64,000 bases of DNA from NCBI GenBank assembly GCA_022844135.1, contig JALHMG010000003.1, forward strand, positions 62,001 through 126,000, written 5' to 3'. The translations under genes and the position numbers were made by a program. Source of the stretch: Lysobacterales bacterium (GTDB lineage Bacteria > Pseudomonadota > Gammaproteobacteria > Xanthomonadales > SZUA-5). Under the pieces are notes generated by a model. That model was given only the letters and a program-made list of their open reading frames with translations, had not been told where the DNA came from and did no database searches. Shown here piece after piece: positions 45,488 to 54,654 of this stretch. Position 1 is the first letter of the stretch. Each line of letters starts with the position of its first letter.

Positions 45488-46739
45488 CGATGATCTGGCT
45501 CAACAGCGGATGCACATCGTACCAGTCGAACCCATTCCGGTAGTTCATCACATACTTGCCGTTCAACAACCGCGCCAGTTCAAGTACCTGATCCCGGGTC
45601 GGTAGATTGCATTGCTTGGTTTTCGCAATGGTCCGAAGCCATTGGATTTCGTCATCCGCCAATGGCAGCAAATCATTGCGGGCATCGCTAAGCACCTTGT
45701 CGATAACACTTTGCGTCAGCGGTGGCTGAAGTTGCCGTGACCCTGCCAACACGGCTGTGTTGCGAACGAGCTTGAAGTATTCGCGCAGATCGCCCCCGGA
45801 CATCAGGGCCAACTGGCTGAGCAGCGGCGATGGAATCAGTTCGAACACATTGGCCTGTCGTGCCTGCGCGATGTCGAGAAGAATCCGAATGCGATCAGGA
45901 TCGGCATGGCCCTCACGAGTTCGCACTCGAATCGTTGGCAGGAACGTAGCGCTGTCCTCTTGCATCGCTGCGCCAACGGCTGAGCCAAGCCAGGGATGGA
46001 CCACAGCAACAGTCTGCACGCCAGCGAATCGAAGCTTGTCGGCGTGCAAACTGAAGAGCATAACGACACTGTCAGCCACGGCCTTCGCGTTGTCGTAGCG
46101 CCCAGACAAACGATCGATCGAGTCCATGATCCACACCACGCGTTTGCACCGCGAGGCGGCTAACTGCTCCACGTAATCGGCTGTCTGGCGCCATACTGCG
46201 TCGATGCGTGCGCGGAGCTTCTCGCGGAGTTTCTCGCGAAAGCTTGGGTTGCTGCGGAACGCGACACCGAATTCAGCCTGAAATCCATCCGGGCCCACGC
46301 CGATCTTGAACTCGCGCTCGACGTCGATCTCGGTTCTTAAGAAGTTGCCAAGCCGTTCAAAAAAGCTGGCGTTCTCTAACTTGAGATGCCCTATCAGTTC
46401 GCTGGCCGCTCCTATCAAGAACTCGCCAATTTCGATGGGTTCGCTGTGCTCGAAGATGCCTTCGAGATTGGTTAGCCAAACTTCGTAGCCATCTTCCTCA
46501 AGCATGGCTTTGAGGCGGAGCAACTCGCTGCTCTTCCCTGTGCCTCGTTGACCGGACACCAAGTGCAATGCCGAACCCTCGGTCTGCCCGAACGAAATGC
46601 CGGTTGCAAGCTGACGAATGGGATCGTCCGCAATTCCGTACTTCTCGCCCATGCCGTAGTAGTTGACGTATCCGGGCTGGTCTGGGCCGATGGCTTGATC
46701 GAGCTGAAGTGCTCGAAAAAGGCTTCTAAAGTCGTTCAC
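45465..46739 (-). CDS. P-loop ATPase, STAND/KAP-like, of accessory cluster
   Basis: 424 residues, first gene of the cluster, GTG start with AAAGGA seven bases upstream. Walker A GQRGTGKS at 63-70 and Walker B VVWIMDSIDRL with Asp206 and Asp209. Other blocks: NYYGMGEKYGIADDPIRQL near the start, SGGDLREYFKLVRNTAVLA (sensor-2/winged-helix-like) and a C-terminal helix-rich part ending WYDVHPLL, typical of winged-helix tails. Base composition of this gene and the next looks clearly lower in GC than the surroundings (one sampled 60-base line is 52 percent). Not assigned to a named system. Confidence 0.75.
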   Translation of the reverse strand: MNDFRSLFRALQLDQAIGPDQPGYVNYYGMGEKYGIADDPIRQLATGISFGQTEGSALHLVSGQRGTGKSSELLRLKAMLEEDGYEVWLTNLEGIFEHSEPIEIGEFLIGAASELIGHLKLENASFFERLGNFLRTEIDVEREFKIGVGPDGFQAEFGVAFRSNPSFREKLREKLRARIDAVWRQTADYVEQLAASRCKRVVWIMDSIDRLSGRYDNAKAVADSVVMLFSLHADKLRFAGVQTVAVVHPWLGSAVGAAMQEDSATFLPTIRVRTREGHADPDRIRILLDIAQARQANVFELIPSPLLSQLALMSGGDLREYFKLVRNTAVLAGSRQLQPPLTQSVIDKVLSDARNDLLPLADDEIQWLRTIAKTKQCNLPTRDQVLELARLLNGKYVMNYRNGFDWYDVHPLLSQIIDEPAAGQ

Positions 46740-46809
46740 GTTCGAATCCTTTTGCTATGAATGTCAGCATAGACCGATCGCTGCTGGTTGAAATGGCGTC
46801 TAACATAGT

Positions 46810-49800
46810 TCAATGAAAATCCCGCGAGCGGATGCCGGTGCCTTCCAGGAGATGCGTGAGGTTATCGAGCCGCTTGGCCAGCAAGTGCGTAACGCCCTCG
46901 GCTTTTTGTAGCTCGCCGGTGACGCCGAGCAGTTGCGATTCGAGGACGACGCGGCGTTCGCGGTCGGCGAGATCGCGCCAGATGATCAGGTTCAGCCAGC
47001 CGCTCTCGTCTTCCAGGGTGACGAACATCACGCCCGAGGCGGTGCCGGGGCGCTGGCGCAGTTTCACGAGGCCCGCCACGCGCATGCGCGTGCCGTGGCT
47101 GGCGGCCATGGCCTCGTCGACGCGACGCATGCGCAACGATTTGAGTTTGCCACGCAGCAGTTTCAGCGGATGGTCGACGAGCGTAAGCTGCGTGCTTTGG
47201 TAGTCGGCGAGCGTGTTCTCGGCGGGCGTCGGCAGCCGCAATTGCGCAGGCTCCTCCTTGATCTGTGCGGATGCCAGAAGTTCGGGCATTTTCTCGATGC
47301 CGGTGACTGCCCATTGCGCACGATGGCGATGTCCGGTCAGGCCACGCAATGCGCCAGCATGGCTCAAGATTTCCAGCTCGGAGCGTTCGAGTTCGGCGCG
47401 CGTGGCGAGATCCTGTACGGACGAGAACGCGCGCTCGCTGCGTGTGGCGATCAGGCGCTGCGCGCTGTCGATTCTAAAGCCCTGGATTTCGCGAAAACCT
47501 AAACGGATCGCGATCTGGCGTTCGTGCTCCAGACTCGCGTCCCAGTTCGAGAAACGCACGTCGATCGGCCGCACCTCCACGCCATGACGGCGCACGTCCT
47601 GGACGATCTGGTCGACCGAATAAAAACCCATCGGCTGCGAGTTGATCAGCGCCACTGCGAATGCCGCCGGGTGATGGCATTTGAACCATGCCGAGGCGTA
47701 CACCAAGAGCGCAAAACTGGCGGCGTGCGATTCTGGGAACCCATAGGAGCCAAAGCCTTTGATCTGCTCGAACACCTGCTCGGCGAAGCTGGTTTCGTAG
47801 CCGCGCTCGGCCATGCCGGCGATGATCCGCTGGCGATAATGTTCAAGCCCGCCGCGGCGCTTCCAGGCTGCCATCGAACGACGCAACTGGTCGGCCTCGC
47901 CCGGCGTGAATCCAGCAGCAACGATGGCGAGCTGCATGACCTGTTCCTGGAAAATCGGAATGCCGAGCGTGCGCTCGAACACGCGCTTTAAGTCCTCCGA
48001 TGGATAGCTGACCGGCTCTAAACCTTGGCGACGCCGCAAATACGGATGCACCATCTTGCCGGTGATGGGGCCGGGGCGAACGATGGCGACTTCGATCACC
48101 AGATCGTAGTAGTTCTCCGGCTTCAGGCGCGGCAGCATCGACATCTGCGCGCGCGACTCGACCTGGAACACGCCCACCGAATCGCTCGTTTGCAGCATCG
48201 CGTAAGTGGCCGGGTCTTCGGCTGGAATCGATGCCAAAGACAGCGGTGCATCGGCTTTGTAGCTGGCGACCAGATCGATGCAGCGGCGCAGACAACTCAG
48301 CATGCCGAGCGCCAGGCAATCGACTTTCAGCAGGCCCAAGGTATCGAGATCGTCCTTGTCCCACTGGATGATGGTGCGATCCGGCATCGCCGCATTTTCC
48401 ACTGGAACAAGCTCGCTCAGCGGGCGCTCGGAAATGACAAAACCGCCGACATGCTGCGAGAGATGGCGCGGGAAACCCAAGAGATCGGCGGTGAGCTTAA
48501 GCAGTTTTTTGATCTTGGCATTCGAGGGATCGAAACCGCGCTCGATCAGGCGCTCCTCCACCGCGCCAAAGCCATCCCACCAGGTCAGCGCGCCGGTGAT
48601 TTCCTCGACCTGATCGATGCTCATACCCAGCGCCTTGCCGACATCGCGCAGCGCGCTCTTGGGCCGATAGCAGGCCACCGTAGCGGTGAGCGCCGCGCGG
48701 TCGCGGCCGTATTTGGCGTAAACGTATTGGATGACTTCTTCGCGGCGCTCGTGCTCGAAGTCGACATCGATATCCGGCGGCTCATTGCGCTCGCGCGAGA
48801 TGAAGCGTTCGAACAGCAAATTGCCGCGCGCCGGATCGACCTCGGTGATGCCGAGCGCGTAACACACGGCCGAATTCGCCGCCGAGCCGCGGCCCTGGCA
48901 CAAGATGCGCCGCAAACGCGCGAACTCGACGATGTCGTGTACGGTGAGGAAGTATGACTCGTACTTGAGATCGGCGATCAGCGTCAGCTCGTGCTCGATT
49001 TGTGCGCGCACCGGCTGAGGCTCGCCGCGCGGCCAGCGACGGCGCAGGCCATCTTCGGTCAAGCGGCGCAAATGCTCGGTGGCCGTGCAGCCGCCGGGCA
49101 CTACTTCATGCGGATACTGATAGCGCAGCTCAGCCAACGAAAAGCGGCAGCGTGCGGCGATACGCAACGTTTCATCGAGCAGCGCCTGCGGATACAGCGC
49201 GCGTAACTGCTGGAGACTGCGCAAATGCTGCTCGCCATTCGATGCCAGATGAAAGCCGGCTTCAGCGACGCTGCTGTGCGCGGCAATCGCCGCGAGCACA
49301 TCGTGCAACGCGCGCCGTCCGCGTACGTGCATCTCGGCGCTGCCGATCGCCGTCAACCGGATATCAAGCGCTTCCGCCAACGCTTGCGCGTACGCCAGCC
49401 GGCGCTCATCGCCATGCTGGCGATGCAGCGCCACGCCAATCCAGCGCTCTGCGAAATGCGCAGCGAGCCAATGGCCGGTGGCGAGCGTCTCGGGCGAGGG
49501 CGCGAGCGGGTCTTCAGCAGGCGGCTCGCCTGGCAGCCAGATCGCCAGCACCCCAGACATCGCTGCCCGCACATCCGCTCGCGTCAGCGCGTACTCGCCT
49601 TTCTCGGCATTGCGCCGCGCGTGCGTGATCAGGCCGCAGATCGCCGTGTAGCCCTCGTGATCAGCCGCAAGCAGCAGCAGCTTGAGCCCGCACGCGAGGC
49701 GAAACTCCGAGCCCAGAATCAAGTGGATGCCGACATCCTTCGCCGCTTCATACGCACGCACCGCACCGGCCATGGTGCACTCATCCGTGATCGCGAGCGC

Positions 49801-49899
49801 CGCATAGCCCAGCTCCTTCGCTCGCACACACAACTCCGCCGCAGTCGATGCGCCGCGCTGAAAACTGAAATTTGAGAGGCAGTGGAGTTCGGCGTACAT
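46810..49899 (-). CDS. dnaE2: Error-prone DNA polymerase DnaE2 (ImuC)
   Basis: C-family polymerase used in damage tolerance. 1029 residues: PHP domain ([34 protein letters not shown]), polymerase core with [19 protein letters not shown] and [18 protein letters not shown], and a C-terminal OB domain ([25 protein letters not shown]). No ribosome site is evident before the ATG. It normally follows imuA and imuB; here lexA and an inverted-repeat element lie directly upstream and imuA/imuB are missing from the window. Confidence 0.95.
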   Translation of the reverse strand: MYAELHCLSNFSFQRGASTAAELCVRAKELGYAALAITDECTMAGAVRAYEAAKDVGIHLILGSEFRLACGLKLLLLAADHEGYTAICGLITHARRNAEKGEYALTRADVRAAMSGVLAIWLPGEPPAEDPLAPSPETLATGHWLAAHFAERWIGVALHRQHGDERRLAYAQALAEALDIRLTAIGSAEMHVRGRRALHDVLAAIAAHSSVAEAGFHLASNGEQHLRSLQQLRALYPQALLDETLRIAARCRFSLAELRYQYPHEVVPGGCTATEHLRRLTEDGLRRRWPRGEPQPVRAQIEHELTLIADLKYESYFLTVHDIVEFARLRRILCQGRGSAANSAVCYALGITEVDPARGNLLFERFISRERNEPPDIDVDFEHERREEVIQYVYAKYGRDRAALTATVACYRPKSALRDVGKALGMSIDQVEEITGALTWWDGFGAVEERLIERGFDPSNAKIKKLLKLTADLLGFPRHLSQHVGGFVISERPLSELVPVENAAMPDRTIIQWDKDDLDTLGLLKVDCLALGMLSCLRRCIDLVASYKADAPLSLASIPAEDPATYAMLQTSDSVGVFQVESRAQMSMLPRLKPENYYDLVIEVAIVRPGPITGKMVHPYLRRRQGLEPVSYPSEDLKRVFERTLGIPIFQEQVMQLAIVAAGFTPGEADQLRRSMAAWKRRGGLEHYRQRIIAGMAERGYETSFAEQVFEQIKGFGSYGFPESHAASFALLVYASAWFKCHHPAAFAVALINSQPMGFYSVDQIVQDVRRHGVEVRPIDVRFSNWDASLEHERQIAIRLGFREIQGFRIDSAQRLIATRSERAFSSVQDLATRAELERSELEILSHAGALRGLTGHRHRAQWAVTGIEKMPELLASAQIKEEPAQLRLPTPAENTLADYQSTQLTLVDHPLKLLRGKLKSLRMRRVDEAMAASHGTRMRVAGLVKLRQRPGTASGVMFVTLEDESGWLNLIIWRDLADRERRVVLESQLLGVTGELQKAEGVTHLLAKRLDNLTHLLEGTGIRSRDFH

Positions 49900-49990
49900 G
49901 GCGCATTGCTATTCGCTCGCGGGCTACGCTAAAGCCATGCTCGCCGTCGAAACACTGATGCCCGCCTTAAACGAATGTTGGAGCGATCGA

Positions 49991-50213
49991 CTCAAAGAGC
50001 GAGGGCACGAGAGCACGAGGGCACGAGGGCACGTGCTTCGTTCGAGGCCATCGCATGTAGTGCGTCGCAGACTTTCAACGCCTGAGTTCGAAGGTACCTG
50101 TTGTGACCAGGCGTAATAAGGCCAGGACGATGGTCTTACTGGCAATAACACTGAGCAATTCGAACGAAGCACGTGCTCTCGTGCCCTCGTGCCCTCGTGC
50201 CCTCGCTCTTGAG
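49991..50213. repeat. GAGGGCAC-type inverted-repeat element between lexA and dnaE2
   Basis: Left arm 49991-50045 is built from tandem GAGGGCAC/GAGAGCAC units and ends GTGCTTCGTTCGA. Right arm 50160-50213 is its near-perfect complement (TCGAACGAAGCACGTGCTCT at its start). The arms are about 54 bases each, separated by about 114 bases of non-repeated sequence. The whole lexA-dnaE2 gap (49900-50291) holds nothing else recognisable. It is MITE-sized but no target duplication was identified. Confidence 0.7.
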
Positions 50214-50291
50214 TCATCAAAGTCTTTTCCGTCCTTTCTCAAGTCAATAACTTGATTCCGTCAAAACGGAAGCGCCATCTCTCAGGCACCC

Positions 50292-50900
50292 TCAATACCG
50301 CCGCATCAACCCCACCAGCGCGCCCTGGATCTGCACGCGCGCCGGCGTGTAGCGCTGCACGGGGAAGTTTTGATTTTCGCTGTGCAATTCGATCTCGCCG
50401 CTGCGCCGATACAGGCGCTTCAGCGTGGCGTTTTCGCCATCGATCAGCGCCACCACCACCTCGCCGTTGCGCGCGTTGTCGCGCGGCTCGATGAGCACAG
50501 TGTCGCCATCGAGAATCCCGGCATCGATCATCGAATCGCCGCGCACCTTGAGTGCGTAGCACTCGCCGCGACCGCGAAGGTGCGGCGGCACGGCGATGCG
50601 CTCGTGCCCGGAAATGGCTTCGATCGGTCGTCCGGCAGCGATGCGTCCGAGCAGCGGCACGCTGCCATCGTCGAGCGCCGTTGATGTGAGGCGCACACCG
50701 CGCTGCTTGCCATCCATCGGCGCCACCAATCCGGCATCGATCAATGCCGTGATGTGTTTATGCAATGAACCGCGCGAGGCCAGGCCCAGCTCAGAGCACA
50801 GCTCATCGAGGCTGGGCGCATCGTGTCCCTCGCGCTGGCGCTCGATCAGGTGATCGAGGACGCGCTGTTGTGCATGTGTTAGTGCTTGCATGTTTTCCAT
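50292..50900 (-). CDS. lexA: SOS repressor LexA
   Basis: 202 residues. The winged helix-turn-helix (about 1-70) has APSLDELCSELGLASRGSLHKHITALIDAGLV. The autocleavage site is Ala89-Gly90 (RIAAGRP), the catalytic Ser123 (RGDSMIDAG) and Lys161 (NATLKRLYR). Start ATG at 50900; an ATG three codons in is possible. It is divergent from the mrfA-like helicase with only 43 bases between them, so both probably share an operator. Confidence 0.96.
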   Translation of the reverse strand: MENMQALTHAQQRVLDHLIERQREGHDAPSLDELCSELGLASRGSLHKHITALIDAGLVAPMDGKQRGVRLTSTALDDGSVPLLGRIAAGRPIEAISGHERIAVPPHLRGRGECYALKVRGDSMIDAGILDGDTVLIEPRDNARNGEVVVALIDGENATLKRLYRRSGEIELHSENQNFPVQRYTPARVQIQGALVGLMRRY

Positions 50901-50902
50901 TG

Positions 50903-50939
50903 GTTCTCTACGCTAGTCACAGGAGAACGAAACGAGAAC
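50903..50939. promoter_or_regulatory. Candidate shared LexA operator (lexA/mrfA)
   Basis: In the 43-base divergent gap, GTTCTC (50903-50908) and GAGAAC (50923-50928) form an inverted repeat with a 14-base spacer, and GAGAAC recurs at 50934-50939. It does not match the published CTGT-N8-ACAG or TTAGTA-type boxes, so the assignment rests on position and symmetry only. Confidence 0.3.
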
Positions 50940-50943
50940 AACG

Positions 50944-53466
50944 ATGAGCTTAGCGCAGCTTGCGGTGAAGGTCGAGTGTTCAAACAATGCGTCGCCTCAG
51001 ACCGACGAGCGATCCTGGCCTCGCTCCTCGACAACCAGCGTATCTCCACAACCCCCATCGACTGCTGCGCAGTCGATAGCGCCCTTGACTCAAGGGGGCG
51101 GTCAGACGTCATCTGATGACGTTGACGTCGCACACCAATGGGTGAGCCGGATCAAGCGTAAGTACAAGTCCTGCATCACCGGCGAGGCAGTGGTCGCTGC
51201 GCGCGCCGCGCGCTTCGCGCCGATGCCAGATCTTGATCCGCGCCTGCAGGCGGCCCTGCGCGCACGCGGTATCACGCAGCTCTACAGTCATCAGGCCGAA
51301 GCCTGGGCGGCGCTGCGCGACGGCGCCGATATCGTCGTCGCCACGCCCACCGCCAGCGGCAAGACGCTGTGCTTCAACGGCCCGGTGCTCGATGCGGCGC
51401 TCAAATCCGGCGCCAAGGCGATGTATCTCTTCCCCACCAAAGCGCTGGCGCAGGACCAGGTCGCGGAGTTGCTGGAACTCAATCGCGCCGAAGATCTGGG
51501 CGTGCGCGCCTACACCTTCGATGGCGACACGCCGTCGGATGCACGCCAGGCCGTGCGCACCAAGGGCGATGTGGTGGTCACCAACCCGGACATGCTGCAT
51601 CAGGCGATCTTGCCGCATCACACCAAGTGGGCGCAGTTCTTCAGCGCGCTGCGCTTCATCGTCATCGACGAGGTGCACACCTATCGCGGCGTATTCGGCT
51701 CGCACGTGGCCAATGTGCTGCGCCGCTTGCATCGCGTTTGCGCGTTTTATGGCGTGCGCCCACAAATCATCTGCTGCTCGGCAACCATCGGCAATCCGCG
51801 CGAACATGCCACCGAGTTGGTGGGCCGGCCGATGCGCGCCATCTTGAACAGCGGCGCGCCGAGCGGCGAGCAGCATTTGTTGTTCTGGAACCCGCCGCCG
51901 ATTAATCCCGACTTGGGCATCCGCGCCTCGGCACGCTCGCAAGTCAGCAAACTCGCGCGCCTTGCGGTGAAGGCGGGTTTGAAGTCGATTCTGTTTGCGC
52001 AGTCGCGGTTGATGGTCGAGGTGCTCACCAAGTATTTGAAAGACATATTCGACCGCGATCCACGCAAGCCGGCGCGCGTACGCGCCTATCGCGGCGGCTA
52101 TCTGCCCGACGAACGCCGGCTCACCGAAAAACTGATGCGCGCTGGCGCCATCGATGCGATCGTCAGCACTTCCGCGCTGGAGTTGGGCGTCGACATCGGC
52201 GCGCTCGATGTGAGTTTGCTGTGCGGCTATCCGGGCAGCGTTGCGGCCACGCGCCAACGCTTGGGCCGCGCGGGCCGACGACAACAAACGGCGGTCGGCG
52301 TGCTCGTTGCCGGCAGCGATGCCCTCGATCAGTTCGTGGTGCGCAACCCGCAATACTTTCTTGAGCAATCTCCGGAACATGCACGCATCGACAAGGAGCA
52401 GCTGCTGATCCTGCTCGACCATATCCGCTGCGCATCGTTCGAATTGCCGTTTTCTGAGAACGACACCTTCGGCGAGCGCGATGTTCGCGAGTTCCTGGAC
52501 TATCTGGTCGACGAGGGCGTGTTGCATCGCAACGGCAGTCGCTGGCACTGGATCGACGACAGTTATCCGGCCAATGCCGTGAGTTTGCGCAGCGTCGCCG
52601 ACGGCAATTTCGTCGTGGTCGATCGAACCGGCGGCAAGCAAACCATTCTTGCCGAAGTCGATTTCTCATCCGCTGCGCTGACCCTGTACGAGGGCGCGAT
52701 CTACATGATCCAGTCCATCCCCTGGCAGGTGGAGAAGCTCGACTGGACCGGGCGCAAGGCTTACGTCACGCGCACGCATGTCGATTACTACACCGATGCG
52801 ATCGACTACACGCGCCTCAAACCTTTGAGCCAGTTCGAGTCGGCCAAAAGCAGATGCGGCGAGGCGCAGCTCGGCGAGGTTCACGTGGTGCGCCGTGTCG
52901 CGGGGTACAAGAAAATCCGCTACTACAGCCACGAAAACATCGGCTACGGGCCGGTGAATCTGCCTGATCAGGAACTGCAAACCACGGCGCTCTGGTGGCG
53001 TGTCGAACCCGGCGCGCTCGATGAAGCCTTCCCGATGCGCTTTGAAGCGCTCGATGGATTTCTGGGTGCCTCCTATGCGCTGCACACCGTCGCTACGCTG
53101 CTATCGATGTGCGAGCCTCGCGACTTGGGTAAGGCCGTGGGCAGCGGCGACAGCGAATGGTCGGCAACGGTCAGCGGCAAGGGCCGCGGCGAGTTGCGCA
53201 ATGCCGCAGGCGAGCCGGTGGACTTGCAAGCCATGGCCGAGTTCTCGCCCGCCGTGTACTTGTACGACAACTATCCGGGCGGCATCGGACAATCCAGGCC
53301 GCTGTACGAGCGCCGCCAGGAGCTGTTGAGCGGCGCACTGAATCTGGTGCGCAATTGCCGCTGCAGCGCCGGCTGCCCGGCGTGCGTTGGGCCCATTTTG
53401 CAGAGCGACGAGCAACGCCAACCGAAGGCGAGCGCGTTGAAGGTGTTGGGGTTGTTGGTGGCGTGA
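50944..53466 (+). CDS. mrfA: MrfA/YprA-like DEAD/H helicase with DUF1998 zinc site
   Basis: 840 residues. Helicase motifs: Q-like YSHQAEAW, motif I TPTASGKTL, Ia FPTKALAQDQ, II IDEVH, III CSATIG, and domain 2 with STSALELGVDIGALD and QRLGRAGRR. The C-terminus carries the four-cysteine DUF1998 site NCRCSAGCPACVGP. In Bacillus MrfA (YprA) acts with the nuclease MrfB to repair mitomycin lesions; the downstream gene is MrfB-like. The first 60 residues are low-complexity and unlike relatives, so a later start such as the GTG at 51142 is possible. Divergent from lexA. Confidence 0.82.
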   Translation: MSLAQLAVKVECSNNASPQTDERSWPRSSTTSVSPQPPSTAAQSIAPLTQGGGQTSSDDVDVAHQWVSRIKRKYKSCITGEAVVAARAARFAPMPDLDPRLQAALRARGITQLYSHQAEAWAALRDGADIVVATPTASGKTLCFNGPVLDAALKSGAKAMYLFPTKALAQDQVAELLELNRAEDLGVRAYTFDGDTPSDARQAVRTKGDVVVTNPDMLHQAILPHHTKWAQFFSALRFIVIDEVHTYRGVFGSHVANVLRRLHRVCAFYGVRPQIICCSATIGNPREHATELVGRPMRAILNSGAPSGEQHLLFWNPPPINPDLGIRASARSQVSKLARLAVKAGLKSILFAQSRLMVEVLTKYLKDIFDRDPRKPARVRAYRGGYLPDERRLTEKLMRAGAIDAIVSTSALELGVDIGALDVSLLCGYPGSVAATRQRLGRAGRRQQTAVGVLVAGSDALDQFVVRNPQYFLEQSPEHARIDKEQLLILLDHIRCASFELPFSENDTFGERDVREFLDYLVDEGVLHRNGSRWHWIDDSYPANAVSLRSVADGNFVVVDRTGGKQTILAEVDFSSAALTLYEGAIYMIQSIPWQVEKLDWTGRKAYVTRTHVDYYTDAIDYTRLKPLSQFESAKSRCGEAQLGEVHVVRRVAGYKKIRYYSHENIGYGPVNLPDQELQTTALWWRVEPGALDEAFPMRFEALDGFLGASYALHTVATLLSMCEPRDLGKAVGSGDSEWSATVSGKGRGELRNAAGEPVDLQAMAEFSPAVYLYDNYPGGIGQSRPLYERRQELLSGALNLVRNCRCSAGCPACVGPILQSDEQRQPKASALKVLGLLVA

Positions 53467-53510
53467 GGGCCTTCACTCGCTGACGCCTGGCCGATGAAGG
53501 AGCCAAAGAG

Positions 53511-53628
53511 CTTTTCATACGAAGCACGAAGGCACGAAGATACGAAGAAGGAAATGATGACCGCATATCTCTTGCGACTTGCCACTTCTTGTCTTCTTGT
53601 CTTCGTGTCTTCGTGTAAGGCGCTTTTG
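53511..53628. repeat. CACGAAG-type inverted-repeat element inside mrfAB
   Basis: Left arm about 53511-53552 has tandem units (CGAAGCACGAAGGCACGAAG); right arm about 53586-53628 has TCTTCTTGTCTTCGTGTCTT. Pairing is imperfect. Its unit is the same as that of the element at 37343-37409. It separates mrfA from mrfB and may weaken their co-expression. Confidence 0.6.
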
Positions 53629-53693
53629 CTTAGTCTACAGATTGGGCGACGCCCAAAAGCTGCTGCGTGATCGACGGGTCGAGGAACGCATTG

Positions 53694-54554
53694 ATGCATG
53701 GCATTGCAGATCAACCGAATCCCTCCTCTGCGACTCTGGCCCATCGACTCGGCCTGCTGCGCGGTCGCGATGTGCGCCCTGCCTCACCCGATTCCGACAT
53801 TGCCCAACGCATTGCACGGTTGAAGCTGCTCGCTACCGAAGCACGACCCAGCACGCCGCGCGGGGACGGGCGCTTGCCCGGCGAAACCATTGCGCCGGGG
53901 CTGGTTCTTATCGAACGAAAACTCGGCGCGCTGCAGGCGCTCAAGCTGCGCCTCGATCTGCCGGAAACGCTGCTACCCGATTGGCACGAACACAACCCGG
54001 TGCCGCGCGAGCGGCTGCTGTTCTTCGATACCGAAACCAGCGGTCTCAACGGTGGCGCCGGCTTGAAGGTGTTCATGCTCGGTGTGTTGCGCTGGCGCGA
54101 TGGCTGGACGCTCAAGCAATACATCCTGAGCGATCCCGATGGCGAAGGCGCTCTCGTAGAGGCGTGGCTGGCCGAAGTGAGCGACCAGCCCGTGCTCGTC
54201 AGCTACAACGGCAAACGTTTCGATATCCCGGCACTCGCAACACTGGAGCGATTGCATGGCGAGAGCAGCGGCGCTGCCGAGTTCGCGCACTGGGATTTGT
54301 TGTATCCCGTGCGCCGCCGCTTTCGCAAGGTCTGGCCGAACTGCCGTCTGCAAACCGCCGAACGCTTACTTCTGAATAAACATCGCGTCGACGATATGCC
54401 CGGCAGCGAAGCCCCGCGCGCATGGCGGGATTTCCTGCGCTTCGGACACACGCACGCGCTGCTTGAGATAGCGCGCCACAATCGCAGTGATTTGGAGTCG
54501 CTGATTGCGCTGCTGCGCCAAATCGGCACGCATGGCCCATGGACTCTTCCATAG
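53694..54554 (+). CDS. mrfB: MrfB/YprB-like DnaQ-fold exonuclease
   Basis: 286-residue RNase H-like 3'-5' exonuclease. DEDDh residues: Asp112 and Glu114 in LFFDTETSGLN, the middle Asp in SYNGKRFDIPAL, and His/Asp in ARHNRSDLESL. Bacillus MrfB (YprB) has the same core with C-terminal TPRs; the TPR part is not seen here. The ATG has GAGGA eight bases upstream; an in-frame GTG at 53667 is less likely. It follows the helicase gene across a repeat element. Confidence 0.8.
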   Translation: MHGIADQPNPSSATLAHRLGLLRGRDVRPASPDSDIAQRIARLKLLATEARPSTPRGDGRLPGETIAPGLVLIERKLGALQALKLRLDLPETLLPDWHEHNPVPRERLLFFDTETSGLNGGAGLKVFMLGVLRWRDGWTLKQYILSDPDGEGALVEAWLAEVSDQPVLVSYNGKRFDIPALATLERLHGESSGAAEFAHWDLLYPVRRRFRKVWPNCRLQTAERLLLNKHRVDDMPGSEAPRAWRDFLRFGHTHALLEIARHNRSDLESLIALLRQIGTHGPWTLP

Positions 54555-54589
54555 TAAGTGGCAAGCTCGGTTCGGAATCACTTGCTTTT
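54554..54589 (+). terminator. Possible terminator after mrfB
   Basis: GTAAGTG (54554-54560) can pair with CACTTGC (54579-54585) using one G-U, followed directly by TTTT. The loop is long (18 bases), so strength is uncertain. It lies between convergent genes. Confidence 0.35.
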
Positions 54590-54654
54590 CGCCAATGTCC
54601 AGTACCGTCCAACCGAATGGCCGTCGAGAGTTCGAGCGTGTTCGTTTTTCTAAC

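Noticed and set aside
49991-50213. Possible CRISPR-like array because of repeated GAGGGCAC units
   Set aside because: Units are 8 bases and directly tandem without spacers, and the two blocks are inverted, so it is not a CRISPR array.
50944-51141. First 66 codons of the mrfA-like gene
   Set aside because: Kept in the gene call for lack of a better start, but rejected as a separate domain: low complexity and no family likeness.
51109-52641. 510-codon frame antisense to mrfA
   Set aside because: Opposite all helicase motifs; His/Arg/Ala-rich reverse reading, no recognisable domain.
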